DNA of 64,000 nt from Levilactobacillus fujinensis (GCF_003946335.1 NZ_RHNX01000007.1:37374-101373), one strand, 5' to 3'; shown: positions 1 to 9,052, numbered from the stretch's first letter. Numbers and translations are program-made. The notes: a model not told the origin generated them from the letters alone.

Positions 1-80
1 TACATAATCAATCTGGTATACCTTCAGTTTGTGCAAGATGCGTTTTTTGTTAAATGAAAGTCACTTAGGGGAGGATTTAT

Positions 81-980
81 ATTTTAGACAAAAGAAAACA
101 TGCTTTTACAAATTTTGAATTCAATAAGAATATGAATAGAGTAATCACAATTCTAACTACTCTATTCATATTTTTATGTATGAGAGTGGCCTATCACTTC
201 GGAGGTCATGAATTATATAAAACTTTATTTTTGGGGCTAGAAATCCCCTCGCTGGGTATGGTTTATCTTGCATTTTCAGGAAATAGATGGTCCCTGAAGC
301 AATTTCAAAAATTCCCCTACTTGTTTACGAATTTAATATTATTGCCATTTGTTGCATGTATCGTTATAAACGCAAGTATTCCAATCCCTGTTGTTTCTAA
401 ATTGATTTTCTCTGTTTTTTTTATTATTAAACTGATTGATACAATTTTAATATTTTTCATATCAGACTTACTTAAGGATCACGTAAGATCTTACGCAGTA
501 TACAGAGAATTAGCTTGGCTCTGTATGGGTATTATGATGCTTATATGTTTATTTCTAGGATTCTTTGACCCTACAAAATCGATGATATTTTCTATTTTAG
601 TCACATTGATTATTCAATCATTCTCATTAGATTTTTTTGGACTCTGTAAAGCCATGAATCATGGTAATTTGAATGTTGAAAAATATAAAAATACACTATC
701 ACCAAAAGAAAAAGATTTCTTCGTCTTGGGTAAATACGCTTCTCTAGTAATATTATTCTTTATCGCGTTATCCGAATTTCTCGTGAAGTCACCACCAATA
801 AATAATCTTATATGTCTAATCCTTGGTTCAAGAACAACGCCAGACGGGCTTATCAATCGGGGTATGCGTGTTTCTTTAGTGATGTTAACGCTTATGCTTC
901 TTTCTATCGGCATATTCTTAATATTCAAATTTTTACCTAAATTTTTTAAAAAGAGAATTTTCAACGGTTTCTTGCCTTAG
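81..980 (+). CDS. Multi-pass membrane protein at the prophage left end, function unknown
   Basis: I do not recognise this protein. It is about 282-299 residues and strongly hydrophobic, with roughly eight predicted membrane helices and a lysine-rich C-terminus (FKKRIF). The first ATG is at 132, but nothing resembling a ribosome binding site precedes it. A strong GGGGAGG at 68-74 is followed six bases later by an in-frame ATT at 81, so initiation at 81 on AUU is my preferred reading. The gene is very AT-rich compared with the tail genes beside it. It lies on the strand opposite to the late genes, converging on the endolysin, where lactobacillus prophages often carry accessory lysogenic-conversion genes. 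Function as a moron is inference. Confidence 0.6.
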   Translation: MLDKRKHAFTNFEFNKNMNRVITILTTLFIFLCMRVAYHFGGHELYKTLFLGLEIPSLGMVYLAFSGNRWSLKQFQKFPYLFTNLILLPFVACIVINASIPIPVVSKLIFSVFFIIKLIDTILIFFISDLLKDHVRSYAVYRELAWLCMGIMMLICLFLGFFDPTKSMIFSILVTLIIQSFSLDFFGLCKAMNHGNLNVEKYKNTLSPKEKDFFVLGKYASLVILFFIALSEFLVKSPPINNLICLILGSRTTPDGLINRGMRVSLVMLTLMLLSIGIFLIFKFLPKFFKKRIFNGFLP

Positions 981-994
981 CAGACAATATACCA

Positions 995-1034
995 CAAAAA
1001 GCCACCCTACCCATTAATCTGGATAGAGTGGCTT
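995..1034 (-). terminator. Rho-independent terminator after the lysis genes
   Basis: An inverted repeat AAGCCAC/GTGGCTT encloses about 20 bases. On the minus strand it is followed by TTTTT, so it ends the late lysis transcript just beyond the endolysin stop. The A-rich flank on the other side may also help stop the opposing membrane-protein gene. Confidence 0.65.
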
Positions 1035-1039
1035 CGTTG

Positions 1040-1801
1040 TTACTTGAGCTTCTTAACGTAATCTGCGTTGGCTGTGATATACAGCCCGTTCCCCAGCTTC
1101 AACCGCGTAATCTTTCCATAACTTACCACAGACTCAACATCGAAGACAGTCCCCTTGGCAAACTCTTTCTCAGCCTTCTTAAATGCTTTGTCGTAGTACC
1201 GCGTCACACTAGTCTTAGCCTTAACTTGCTTGGCCGCCTTCAAATAGGTGGCCTTTTTTACTGGTGTGGATGAGCTCCCACCAACGCCGTTCTTCAAGTC
1301 CTTGGCAAACTGAGCCTTGCTGATTCCCCACTTAGCTAGATACCCATACGGGTCTTGGTGATCACCCCATAGATTGTCTGACACCCATTTGTGAGACTTG
1401 ATACCAGGACCTGAGCCGTCTAGCGTCAGCAGGATACCGTACTTCTTCGCGTAATATCGAAGCACCCACACATAACGCTTGTAGCTCGCGTTGAAGCGAC
1501 TCTGGGAATTTACGTGAGCCAATTCCACTTGGAACGGGCTAGCGTTGTTAGCCACGGTCCCCGCACCATAAGCGACGTAACCGGGCGTTCCCACAATATA
1601 GATACCTTGGTCATCCACAATAGCATGGGTGTATGCTGCGGACCAGTGACCCTTCATATAGCTAGCTTCGTTCTTACCGGAGCCAACGCCCTTATTGTTA
1701 TCGTTGCCGGTATCGTGGGCAATGATGTACTTGTGTGCTGCCTTGGATCCAGATCCCTGGTTGGCCCCAAGTTCATAGCTGTGGTTAAATGAATAGCTCA
1801 T
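1040..1801 (-). CDS. Phage endolysin, N-acetylmuramoyl-L-alanine amidase (Amidase_2) with C-terminal wall-binding domain
   Basis: 253 residues. The N-terminal ~150 residues look like a type-2 amidase fold, which hydrolyses the bond between MurNAc and L-alanine in peptidoglycan. Candidate zinc ligands are in KYIIAHDTG near residue 29, the central FQVELAH segment and the later SHKWVSDN segment. A threonine/serine/proline linker follows (residues ~173-183), then a basic C-terminal region of about 70 residues that looks like an SH3-type wall-binding module. There is no signal peptide, so release should depend on the holin. The ATG overlaps the holin stop in an ATGA arrangement. It is the last gene of the late operon. 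Confidence 0.88.
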   Translation of the reverse strand: MSYSFNHSYELGANQGSGSKAAHKYIIAHDTGNDNNKGVGSGKNEASYMKGHWSAAYTHAIVDDQGIYIVGTPGYVAYGAGTVANNASPFQVELAHVNSQSRFNASYKRYVWVLRYYAKKYGILLTLDGSGPGIKSHKWVSDNLWGDHQDPYGYLAKWGISKAQFAKDLKNGVGGSSSTPVKKATYLKAAKQVKAKTSVTRYYDKAFKKAEKEFAKGTVFDVESVVSYGKITRLKLGNGLYITANADYVKKLK

Positions 1802-2085
1802 CGTTTATCGTCCTCCTTAATATTGAAACCCTTGAATCCATCAAATAGGCCAGACGTGAACCCACCTACTAGCAGTCCCATAACGGCCCCTGACAGAAAG
1901 TTATGGTCAGCCGTCACAAATACCGATAGCAAGCCGACCAACATGCCAATTACCATCGACAGCCACGGCATCCACTGATTCGGCACCTTCGTCTGCTTTA
2001 CGGCCTGAGTCAAAACAAAAACGACCAAAGTGGTCAATGCCAATTCAGTCGCCGTTCCCAGATTGAGTTGCTGGATATAATCCAT
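1798..2085 (-). CDS. Phage holin
   Basis: About 95 residues with two hydrophobic segments separated by a short turn (TELALTTLVVFVLTQAV and the LSMVIGMLVGLLSVFV region, followed by a third, glycine-rich one) and a charged C-terminus ending KEDDKR. This is the shape of Gram-positive phage holins that permeabilise the membrane for the lysin. I chose the ATG at 2085 because GAGG lies eight bases upstream; an in-frame GTG sits three codons earlier. It overlaps the endolysin start by four bases. Confidence 0.8.
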   Translation of the reverse strand: MDYIQQLNLGTATELALTTLVVFVLTQAVKQTKVPNQWMPWLSMVIGMLVGLLSVFVTADHNFLSGAVMGLLVGGFTSGLFDGFKGFNIKEDDKR

Positions 2086-2086
2086 G

Positions 2087-2284
2087 CTACTCACCTCGTT
2101 CCTTCAATTTTTGGTTTTCCTTCTTTAATCGTTCATTCTCTCGCTTTAACCGCTTAATCTCGTCTGTCTTCGTTGGCGGCTTACCTGCGTTGATTCGAGC
2201 AATCCACACCGGGACGTAGCCAACCGCGATAGCAGAAATGGCAGAGAGAATCGCGGTAAATACCTTATCACTGATATTAATCAT
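2087..2284 (-). CDS. Small membrane protein with C-terminal coiled coil, lysis module
   Basis: About 65 residues. One N-terminal membrane helix (FTAILSAISAIAVGYVPVW) is followed by a highly charged heptad-type helix rich in Lys and Glu (RLKRENERLKKENQKLKE). This looks like a haemolysin XhlA-type or accessory-holin protein, but I cannot assign it firmly. The ATG at 2284 abuts a GGGGG tract, so the exact start is uncertain; an in-frame upstream ATG lacks a convincing ribosome binding site. It sits directly upstream of the holin. Confidence 0.6.
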   Translation of the reverse strand: MINISDKVFTAILSAISAIAVGYVPVWIARINAGKPPTKTDEIKRLKRENERLKKENQKLKERGE

Positions 2285-2675
2285 CCCCCGTGAATGCATA
2301 GCTAACAATCCGACAAATCACCCCGCCAGTCAAAACGGCACCCGGACTAATCAAAGCGCCCATCTCCATATCGTGCACTAGGAACCCTAGGAAAAAACTC
2401 ATCCACACAAAGACTAGACAGCCAATCATAATCGGTCGGGCGTAGAACCAATGGAAATCCCAGATTGAGTACACGATGGCAAACGTCCCAATCACCGCAA
2501 TCAAGAAGATTGAGACGGGATCGTCCAGAAATCCTAGCATAGTGTGGGCTGGGGGCTTCAAGTCAAAGAAATTGACCTGAACAATAAATACGATGGCAAT
2601 GGCGTACGTCTCAACGGCGGACCAGAACCAAAACTGATTCTTCTTGTAATGCTCATATAATTTATTGTCGTCCAT
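2277..2675 (-). CDS. Phage membrane protein, lysis module, function unknown
   Basis: About 132 residues beginning MDDNKLYEHYKK, with four probable membrane helices. I chose the ATG at 2675 because AGAGG lies ten bases upstream; the longer in-frame extension runs back through the preceding XkdX-like gene and is unlikely to be translated. It overlaps the next gene by a few bases. Position between the tail fibre genes and the holin suggests a lysis or membrane accessory role, which is inference. Confidence 0.6.
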   Translation of the reverse strand: MDDNKLYEHYKKNQFWFWSAVETYAIAIVFIVQVNFFDLKPPAHTMLGFLDDPVSIFLIAVIGTFAIVYSIWDFHWFYARPIMIGCLVFVWMSFFLGFLVHDMEMGALISPGAVLTGGVICRIVSYAFTGDD

Positions 2676-2688
2676 AATAAAAGCACCT

Positions 2689-2841
2689 CTACTTCTCTGC
2701 GTCAGTAGCCGGTGCTTGGTATGCGGTACCTGTAATCGTTTGGTACTGCTTGTCATCGATAAAATTATTCTCCCGATACCAGCCAATAGCTGGTGTAAGC
2801 TTACCCCAGCTGTAAAACATCTTAATCAAAGTGTAGTTCAT
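2689..2841 (-). CDS. XkdX-family small phage protein (50 aa)
   Basis: A 50-residue reading frame starting MNYTLIKMFYSWGKLTP, preceded by AGGAGGAAAAATC at ideal spacing. XkdX proteins are ~50-residue proteins encoded between tail fibre and lysis genes in PBSX-like phages, with the same aromatic N-terminus (xxWYxxGxIT/LT pattern) and a Y..IT motif near the end. Their biochemical role is not known. The location fits the family exactly. Confidence 0.8.
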   Translation of the reverse strand: MNYTLIKMFYSWGKLTPAIGWYRENNFIDDKQYQTITGTAYQAPATDAEK

Positions 2842-2852
2842 GATTTTTCCTC

Positions 2853-3242
2853 CTATTCTTTAGTGGCAGAAGCATTGGCCACCATAAACTCTGCAAACTG
2901 TCCGCCAAGCTCACTCGCAGCCGTCTTGACGCTATCTAAATCAACTGCTGCTACGGCTTGGGCACCGCCTAACTGAGCGGCGATATCTTTCAAACTTTCA
3001 ATAGTCTCAGCCTGCTTATCAACTAGACCAGTTAAGTAGTCGATATCCAAACTAGGTAGATTGCCAGGTGCTTCAACTCGGCCATTGCCCATCAATCGGT
3101 ACATCCACCAGTAGCGGGTGAAATATTGGACTGAAGTACTTGGAATATCAACTGCTACTAATCCTTCAGCAGCATCTAGTGCTGGTACTGTGTCTTTGTC
3201 TGGAAACTCACTATTTGAGTCTGGCTTAACGTAATAAATCAT
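2853..3242 (-). CDS. Phage tail-fibre-associated protein, function unknown
   Basis: 129 residues, starting MIYYVKPDSNSEFPDKDTVP. The N-terminal half is aromatic-rich (FTRYWWMYRLMG) and the C-terminal half is alanine-rich and probably helical. Proteins of this size and position, directly after the fibre gene, are common in lactobacillus phages and may be fibre assembly proteins or minor fibre components. No catalytic motif is visible. RBS AGGAAAG precedes the ATG. Confidence 0.65.
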   Translation of the reverse strand: MIYYVKPDSNSEFPDKDTVPALDAAEGLVAVDIPSTSVQYFTRYWWMYRLMGNGRVEAPGNLPSLDIDYLTGLVDKQAETIESLKDIAAQLGGAQAVAAVDLDSVKTAASELGGQFAEFMVANASATKE

Positions 3243-3260
3243 TTGTCTTTCCTCACTTTC

Positions 3261-5510
3261 CTAATCAGGTACAATTGCATCGGTCGTCCAGTTATCCAAC
3301 CCATCTTGCCAAAAAGATTTAGATCCCCAAGAAAGCACGCTGATAATACCAGCCTCACCTTCATATGGATATTTAAAAGTAAGAACAAGGTTTCTTCCAG
3401 TCACAGTTGTCGTTGCATTATTGCCACCATCAATTGTTCCAACGTGGATTGGTAAGCTCATATTTTTAATGAAGTGAAATCCAACTGGTAACGTCATCAA
3501 AACATTAGTCCATGTTCCTTTTGTCTTGTCCCATGAGATTTTCATGCCACCAATAATCTTTGTAACTCCAGTTTTTGAATCATACTTCATTAAAAATGGT
3601 GTTGAAGTGAATTCAGAATTAACTGTTATTGGATACCAAGCAGATTGCGCAACGCTTTTTAAATCGTCGCTAGTAGCGACTGTTTTACCTCCTGACACAG
3701 TGAGCTGAGTGAAATCGGATTTCTCGGAAATCACGCCCGTGTTGGGGTTACGGTGGGAGACGTTGGCATTATCGGCTGGAACAAAGGTATTTCCATTAAT
3801 GGTAACCGTTCCATCTCCATTATCTCGAACAAAATCTGAGAATGCTGGAGCCATCGGCACTCTATGCGTAGCTTGAACCATTTGAACGGATATCAAATAT
3901 ACGCTAGCATCTTTACCGTCAGCCGAGCCGTTATTATCAATCCGAATGTATCCTTGGACAACACCCGCTGGCACGGTAAACGTAACTAACGAAGTACTTG
4001 TAGCGGAAGTATTAGACCATCTCGTATTGTTCACAAGCTCGATTGATGTGTCATAGTCTGTAGCACCAATTATTTTAGAACCTAAAAACCAAATATCAAT
4101 TCCTTCAACATTTGCTGACATGAACCCATCTGCTTCCACTGTATAAGTTGCTCCCGGGGTAACAGCGATATGGTCAGTTGAGGCCGTATTTTCAACATGA
4201 GACTGTGTTGTCTTCCATGTAAGCAGTCTACCAGTGCCATTTTTATAAAATGGGTGGGTCACATTCTGTACAGGATAGATATTTCCCTTCCAGTGATTCG
4301 TAAGGACAAAATCCACACTATTAGGAATTAGATTGCCACCGAACTGATCACCAACGCCGGCTTTCTCATCGATAAATACGTTACCAACATCGGTTAACGT
4401 CTGTGAATTAATGTTGATAGTCCACAGCTTGCGAGTCAACAGCCCTCTTACTTCACCAGAAGCAATCACGTTCGTGCTAGTCTTGTTGGTAACGTGTATA
4501 TATCCCCGGAGTGGCTCATCACTACTAGGGTTACCGCCAACACCCGCCTGACAATAGACAGTATGAAATCCGATAGGCAAGTTTAACAACCACTGCTGAA
4601 AAGTAATGCCATCTGCGGCAAGTATAGACTTGGAAGCTACGCCGTTATCAAGCGTGATTTTTGTCTTTTGCCAGTCAACCGTGTCCGCCATTTTAACTAG
4701 CGGTGCTACCTCGTTATCCGTATACTTATTCGCCTGCTGATTAGCAGACGTAGCATGTGAAGTAGCTACTGCTTCGGCATCAGCGTGTGCCGCAATTTTT
4801 GCTGAGTTAGTTTTGTTGGTAGCATCCACAGCTGCTGCACTGATACTTGCCGCCTGTGCTGCGTTTGCTTTAGTCTGCGCATCCATCGAGGCAACTTTTC
4901 CAGTTACATATTCATCCCCGTTCTTATCAACCGGGTTCTGTCCAAACTTCCACTTACCAGAAATCGTCTCGTCTTTATCCAAATAAGCCAAGTCCGATGG
5001 GAAGACCACTTGGTGATCAGCAATCGCCTTGTCCACGTACTCGATCGTCGCTAGTGACTGTGGATTCAACTGAATTGTCACGGACTGTTTCTGGCCGACC
5101 ATCACAAAGATACTCATACCAAATTCAAACAACACTTTGTTGCCAAAATCTGGCATGTACTCAGGTTCCGCTGCTAAGGTCACAGCATACAGAAACTCGG
5201 CGTCTTTGCCCTCTTCTTTAGCATACAGACCAATAGCCGTAATGTTGTATCCCTTAGTTACCTTTTCATTGGTGTACAGCACCTTAGTCCCGGCAACCTG
5301 TTCGTCACCATCCGGCGTATTAAGCGAGCTAGTCAGCGTCCCTGTCTGCTTCTCATTAGGGAGCTTAGCCAGCCCCTTGACTCCAGCCTCAGTTAGCGTA
5401 TCTGCTGTGGTAGCTGTCCGGGTGATGGTGAACTTAGATTGGCCTCGAAAAGCCCGCGTAGCCAACTCCAATCCTGCTGTGGTCAACACTGATTCATTAT
5501 ATTTTGACAT
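3261..5510 (-). CDS. Tail fibre / receptor-binding protein
   Basis: 749 residues. Residues 1 to ~155 look like the N-terminal attachment domain of Mu/PBSX-type tail fibres (ITAIGLYAKEEGKDAEFLYAV is typical of that domain). A helical stretch rich in Ala, Asn and Lys follows (residues ~205-265) and probably forms a trimeric coiled coil. The large C-terminal part is beta-rich, with an internal segment around FVPADNANVSHRNPNTG, and probably recognises the host wall. It is the last structural gene before the accessory and lysis genes, downstream of the XkdU-like baseplate gene, which is the usual fibre position. Host range specificity cannot be read from the sequence. Confidence 0.8.
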   Translation of the reverse strand: MSKYNESVLTTAGLELATRAFRGQSKFTITRTATTADTLTEAGVKGLAKLPNEKQTGTLTSSLNTPDGDEQVAGTKVLYTNEKVTKGYNITAIGLYAKEEGKDAEFLYAVTLAAEPEYMPDFGNKVLFEFGMSIFVMVGQKQSVTIQLNPQSLATIEYVDKAIADHQVVFPSDLAYLDKDETISGKWKFGQNPVDKNGDEYVTGKVASMDAQTKANAAQAASISAAAVDATNKTNSAKIAAHADAEAVATSHATSANQQANKYTDNEVAPLVKMADTVDWQKTKITLDNGVASKSILAADGITFQQWLLNLPIGFHTVYCQAGVGGNPSSDEPLRGYIHVTNKTSTNVIASGEVRGLLTRKLWTININSQTLTDVGNVFIDEKAGVGDQFGGNLIPNSVDFVLTNHWKGNIYPVQNVTHPFYKNGTGRLLTWKTTQSHVENTASTDHIAVTPGATYTVEADGFMSANVEGIDIWFLGSKIIGATDYDTSIELVNNTRWSNTSATSTSLVTFTVPAGVVQGYIRIDNNGSADGKDASVYLISVQMVQATHRVPMAPAFSDFVRDNGDGTVTINGNTFVPADNANVSHRNPNTGVISEKSDFTQLTVSGGKTVATSDDLKSVAQSAWYPITVNSEFTSTPFLMKYDSKTGVTKIIGGMKISWDKTKGTWTNVLMTLPVGFHFIKNMSLPIHVGTIDGGNNATTTVTGRNLVLTFKYPYEGEAGIISVLSWGSKSFWQDGLDNWTTDAIVPD

Positions 5511-5520
5511 CTTTTACCTC

Positions 5521-6066
5521 CTAACTAAAATTGACTGCCTGTGGCATGACTGCTGAATTGATACAGATACTAGCCGCCTGACCGAAGTACACCGGTAACC
5601 GGTTCTCTACGTCGTAACTAGTCCTGATATGCTGCTCCAGATTGCTTGGTGTGTAAACGTTCAACAGGTATTTTAGTCGTTCAACCTGTTCCGCTGTGAT
5701 TACATGTGCTTCACTTAGCGTGTCAATTCGACTCTTCACCGAATCCACAACCACCATAGCCGGAATAGCAAACGAGGCGACCAGCTCCTTGAAGTACCAA
5801 ATCGTAATCGGCCGTGGCGGTAACATCCGTACCAGAATGTCGTATCGACGGGATTCAACTGTGGCTGTTGGGCTGGCCACCATACCGAATTGGTTCTCGA
5901 ACATCGACAATCCGTCCACATCAGTAGCCATGACAAACTCGTTCAGCAGAATCCGGTCAGCCTGCTCACTCACCGCATCAAACACTGGCTGTTCACCAAC
6001 CATCAGCTTCTGCATCTCAACTACTTTGTCATAGTAATCTGGCAAGTAATCCACTAGCTTACTCAT
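5521..6066 (-). CDS. XkdU/YmfQ-like baseplate protein (DUF2313)
   Basis: 181 residues, starting MSKLVDYLPDYYDKVVEMQKL. The sequence matches the YmfQ/Gp48-like family that caps the baseplate wedge in Mu-like and PBSX-like contractile tails (pattern LPxYY near the N-terminus, and a central GMVASPTATVESRRYDILVRM segment). It overlaps the J-like protein upstream by eight bases and directly precedes the fibre gene. The role in linking fibres to the baseplate comes from family knowledge. Confidence 0.85.
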   Translation of the reverse strand: MSKLVDYLPDYYDKVVEMQKLMVGEQPVFDAVSEQADRILLNEFVMATDVDGLSMFENQFGMVASPTATVESRRYDILVRMLPPRPITIWYFKELVASFAIPAMVVVDSVKSRIDTLSEAHVITAEQVERLKYLLNVYTPSNLEQHIRTSYDVENRLPVYFGQAASICINSAVMPQAVNFS

Positions 6067-7207
6067 TGAGCGTCACCTCACCAACTACTGGAAGTTGGGA
6101 AGCCTCATTATTGAAGACCATTACCACATCATTCTCGGTCCCGCTTAAAACCGGCAGCGTTGCATTGATTACACCGTCAACTCGCATGACCTCCGCTAGA
6201 ATCTGTGAGCGGTAAACAGTTAGAGAATAGCCCCGACCGGTCTTCTGATTCACATCGTCCCAAGCTTTGCGGCGTAAGTCGAAGTAGGACTCAATTCCAG
6301 CTAGAATCTGTGGTTTAACTGCCTCTAACGTCGTGTTAGTTGCTGTTGATACGGTTGTTTCAATATTCACTCTCACTTCTGTGGGAGCAACTATCGTGAC
6401 CGCATGTCCAATTGGTGCTAACCCGTAGCCCTGTCCTTCTGCGTCCGCCGGGTCAATAGTCTCTTTGACCTGACTCAACAACTCAGGACTAGCCGCTCTT
6501 AGGTCGTTATTCACAATGACCAGTTTGACCGTGCTACCACCGCGCCAAGTCGGATAGACCTGACCGGCACCCACAGACTCAATCTTGCTCAACATGTCCA
6601 AGTAGTCCGCAATGTTCCCACCGTACGCGTTGTAAGCGTCCGGAGAGAGAATTCGGTCCCGTAAGTGGTCGTCAGTCTCGTCATCCTTGGCTGGTACCGC
6701 TACCGAAGTAATCTCAGCCCAACTCAGCGCATCATTCGGCGTTACTGGTAAAATCTGTCCCTGATACCCATTCGGACGGGTACCGATCTCATCGGCTACC
6801 AGTAATGCTGTCAGGTCTGTGTTGACCTCTTTGACGTGATAGAAGATAGGCTCTTCTCCAACGCTTGCGAACTGGTCACTAACTGCTACATTACTGATAG
6901 GATTACCATCGGCATCGAGGAACTTAGCAATCACCTCTGCAGCGGTTGCTAGTTGCCGTGAAGCCCCACGCTCAGCCGCTCGCCAATCTAAGAACTCGCT
7001 ATTGGTCGTTTGTGTCCAGGTCAGTCGGACAATGTTGGCTAATGACAGGGACTCTTCAGCCAGCTTAGTAGCCGCTGGGGCCATCGCGTCATAGATAATT
7101 GACCCTTGCCGTTTATCCTTGTCATCGTCAATCTCGTCTAGCATGTCATTCATAAAATAATCGAAGTCGTGTGCCTCTAACTCAGTCGCCAGTGCTTCCG
7201 GATTCAT
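6059..7207 (-). CDS. Baseplate J-like protein (XkdT-like)
   Basis: 382 residues, the size expected for XkdT/gpJ baseplate wedge proteins. Family hallmarks are the acidic N-terminus, the central RDRILSPDAYNAYGGNIADY segment and the C-terminal YRSQILAEVMRVDGVINA segment. In contractile phages this protein forms the baseplate wedges around the hub. The ATG overlaps the preceding XkdS-like gene by 26 bases, so the module is translationally coupled. Confidence 0.92.
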   Translation of the reverse strand: MNPEALATELEAHDFDYFMNDMLDEIDDDKDKRQGSIIYDAMAPAATKLAEESLSLANIVRLTWTQTTNSEFLDWRAAERGASRQLATAAEVIAKFLDADGNPISNVAVSDQFASVGEEPIFYHVKEVNTDLTALLVADEIGTRPNGYQGQILPVTPNDALSWAEITSVAVPAKDDETDDHLRDRILSPDAYNAYGGNIADYLDMLSKIESVGAGQVYPTWRGGSTVKLVIVNNDLRAASPELLSQVKETIDPADAEGQGYGLAPIGHAVTIVAPTEVRVNIETTVSTATNTTLEAVKPQILAGIESYFDLRRKAWDDVNQKTGRGYSLTVYRSQILAEVMRVDGVINATLPVLSGTENDVVMVFNNEASQLPVVGEVTLNE

Positions 7208-7628
7208 CTAACCCCACCTCGCTTTCTACTGGAATCGTGCCGTAAATGGTCTCACAGGACCCAATCACCTTAAGCGTCGTTGAATCAATCTTCTCAATCG
7301 AATCAACAGCCACATCGGTCACCCGGTCATCGGCCTCCAGAGCTTCAGTCAGCATACGGTCAACTTCGACCTCGGCATAGTCGAAGTCTTTACCAAGTAA
7401 CTCTTCGAAGTCATTCCCGTATTGATCATCATAAATTGGATAGACAAACCGTTCCGTCCGGAGAATCTTATCCACGGCTTGTACCATGGCTTTGCGGCCG
7501 TCAGTCATACTCATGATGTGGCCGTTCTTGATTAGATACGTGTAACTGGAGAGCGTCTCCTCTTCCAGTTCGTCCGGCACCTCATCAACAACGTCATCGG
7601 TCTCAACCTCGTCTACTTCATCATCCAT
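7182..7628 (-). CDS. XkdS-like baseplate protein (DUF2634)
   Basis: 148 residues with a very acidic first 25 residues, then a DUF2634-like core containing RTERFVYPIYDDQYGND, the signature seen in gp25-like wedge proteins. The protein probably contributes to the inner baseplate and sheath initiation. It overlaps both neighbours by short coding overlaps. Confidence 0.88.
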   Translation of the reverse strand: MDDEVDEVETDDVVDEVPDELEEETLSSYTYLIKNGHIMSMTDGRKAMVQAVDKILRTERFVYPIYDDQYGNDFEELLGKDFDYAEVEVDRMLTEALEADDRVTDVAVDSIEKIDSTTLKVIGSCETIYGTIPVESEVGLDESGSTGD

Positions 7629-7992
7629 CTACGTCACCTCCTAGCTTTTCAAATACATAAAATTGCTGTCCGCCATCTTGGCGAATCATGGCGACCCCAT
7701 CGCCCCTCTTCAGGCGCCCATCGATTTCATACTCAGTGTACTTAGTGGCCGGTGTGCCATCTTCAATCGGGGCTTTGAAATCTTCTCGCTTACGTCCAGT
7801 AGTCTTCATCCACACCTTGTGCTTAGTGACCCCGATTCCTAAATTGAGAAAGGCATCAGTCAGCGTCATCTGATTGGATATCTGAATCTTAAGTGGGGCG
7901 TCATCAACGACCGTGCCAAAAATGATGTCCGAATAGTCGCTATCCAAACCACCGCGTGAGTTAATCATGCCCAGTAAAATCTCTCCAGCCAT
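7621..7992 (-). CDS. XkdR-like phage protein (DUF2577)
   Basis: 123 residues. The pattern of a short helical N-terminus, PLKIQISNQMTLTD and GDGVAMIRQDGGQQFYVFEKLG near the C-terminus matches DUF2577, the family of PBSX XkdR and its relatives in the baseplate hub region. The C-terminal part resembles an OB-like beta module. The start is fused to the stop of the XkdQ-like gene (shared base at 7992). Confidence 0.85.
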   Translation of the reverse strand: MAGEILLGMINSRGGLDSDYSDIIFGTVVDDAPLKIQISNQMTLTDAFLNLGIGVTKHKVWMKTTGRKREDFKAPIEDGTPATKYTEYEIDGRLKRGDGVAMIRQDGGQQFYVFEKLGGDVDG

Positions 7993-9050
7993 TAGATTCT
8001 CACCTTCATTTCAATTTCAGCTGTATCGGTTGTCCCGGTAAAGGTATGGGTCGCCTTCGTAATCAACAAATACTTGCTACCTAAGCCAATATCCTTCAAG
8101 CTTTTTACCTTAACCATGGCTTCATTCCCAGCAACTACATTCAGGTTAGCCATAGTTGTCAGCTTCAACGTGTAGGCCTGTTTGTTCTTCGACTTAAGGA
8201 TATCCTTGGCTTTCTGTTTCATCTGAGCGGCGTTGGCTTTATCCTTGGCCTTTTCGACCACTTGAAGTTTCCCCCAGCGTTCCACTGACCCACCAGCAGC
8301 AGTCACCGTAGTCAGCTTCGTGTTGGCCACGTCGGCTGCCTTTTTCTGTGCTGCGGTCTGTTTCTTGGCCTTAGTCTTGGCTGTGGAAGAAGTCTGTTGC
8401 TTCTTCTTTTTATCAGTCCGGACCACCCGCACCACATTGACCGTATCATCGATACTCTTCGAAAAAGAAAAACCAGTCAGTTGTGACTGGTCACCAATGA
8501 TGTTCGTTAACTTTTTGTACGGCGCCCGTCGTAATTCCACAGTCCCATAGTTATCTCGTAAGAAGTAGCGGTGCCCAGTAGCCAGTCGCGTTGCTTTAAA
8601 GGAAGCTTTCAGCATATCGAAATAGCTCTTGCTGTCGGCAACTTCCGCCACAAGTTTATGAGTAGAGTTATTGACAACCTTATGTTTCACCCCGGCTAAC
8701 TTGGCTACCCGGGTAAAACGCTGAGAGATAGTCGATACTGGCAGAACCAATGAGTCCTGATTCTTAAAGTATCTGAGTGAGTCGTAAGCTGTTACGCTGA
8801 ACACTTCCGACTCATCGTAATCGACCTTGAAGACTTTTCCCTTGAACACATGATCATGGTCCCAGTTGAACCAGATATTGTCACCATTCTTAGGTGTATA
8901 CCCTTCGTCCACTTCGACTAGCTTAAACGTCAGCTGACCAGCAGAAAAGTCGATATCAGTGACCCACTGGATATCTGATTCCAGAATCTCCCGTAGGTCC
9001 CATTTAGTCTTACTTCCCGGTGTCTGTGACTGAAAAAAAGTTACTGCCAT
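7992..9050 (-). CDS. XkdQ-like baseplate hub protein
   Basis: 352 residues, resembling the phage late-control D/gp27 hub superfamily (PBSX XkdQ). The beta-rich first half contains WVTDIDFSAGQLTFKLVE and YKGKVF-like repeats. A lysine- and alanine-rich helical insertion lies at residues ~215-245. The C-terminus carries the typical DIGLGSKYLLITKATHTF segment. The hub connects the tail tube to the baseplate and central spike. Confidence 0.88.
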   Translation of the reverse strand: MAVTFFQSQTPGSKTKWDLREILESDIQWVTDIDFSAGQLTFKLVEVDEGYTPKNGDNIWFNWDHDHVFKGKVFKVDYDESEVFSVTAYDSLRYFKNQDSLVLPVSTISQRFTRVAKLAGVKHKVVNNSTHKLVAEVADSKSYFDMLKASFKATRLATGHRYFLRDNYGTVELRRAPYKKLTNIIGDQSQLTGFSFSKSIDDTVNVVRVVRTDKKKKQQTSSTAKTKAKKQTAAQKKAADVANTKLTTVTAAGGSVERWGKLQVVEKAKDKANAAQMKQKAKDILKSKNKQAYTLKLTTMANLNVVAGNEAMVKVKSLKDIGLGSKYLLITKATHTFTGTTDTAEIEMKVRI

Positions 9051-9052
9051 AC

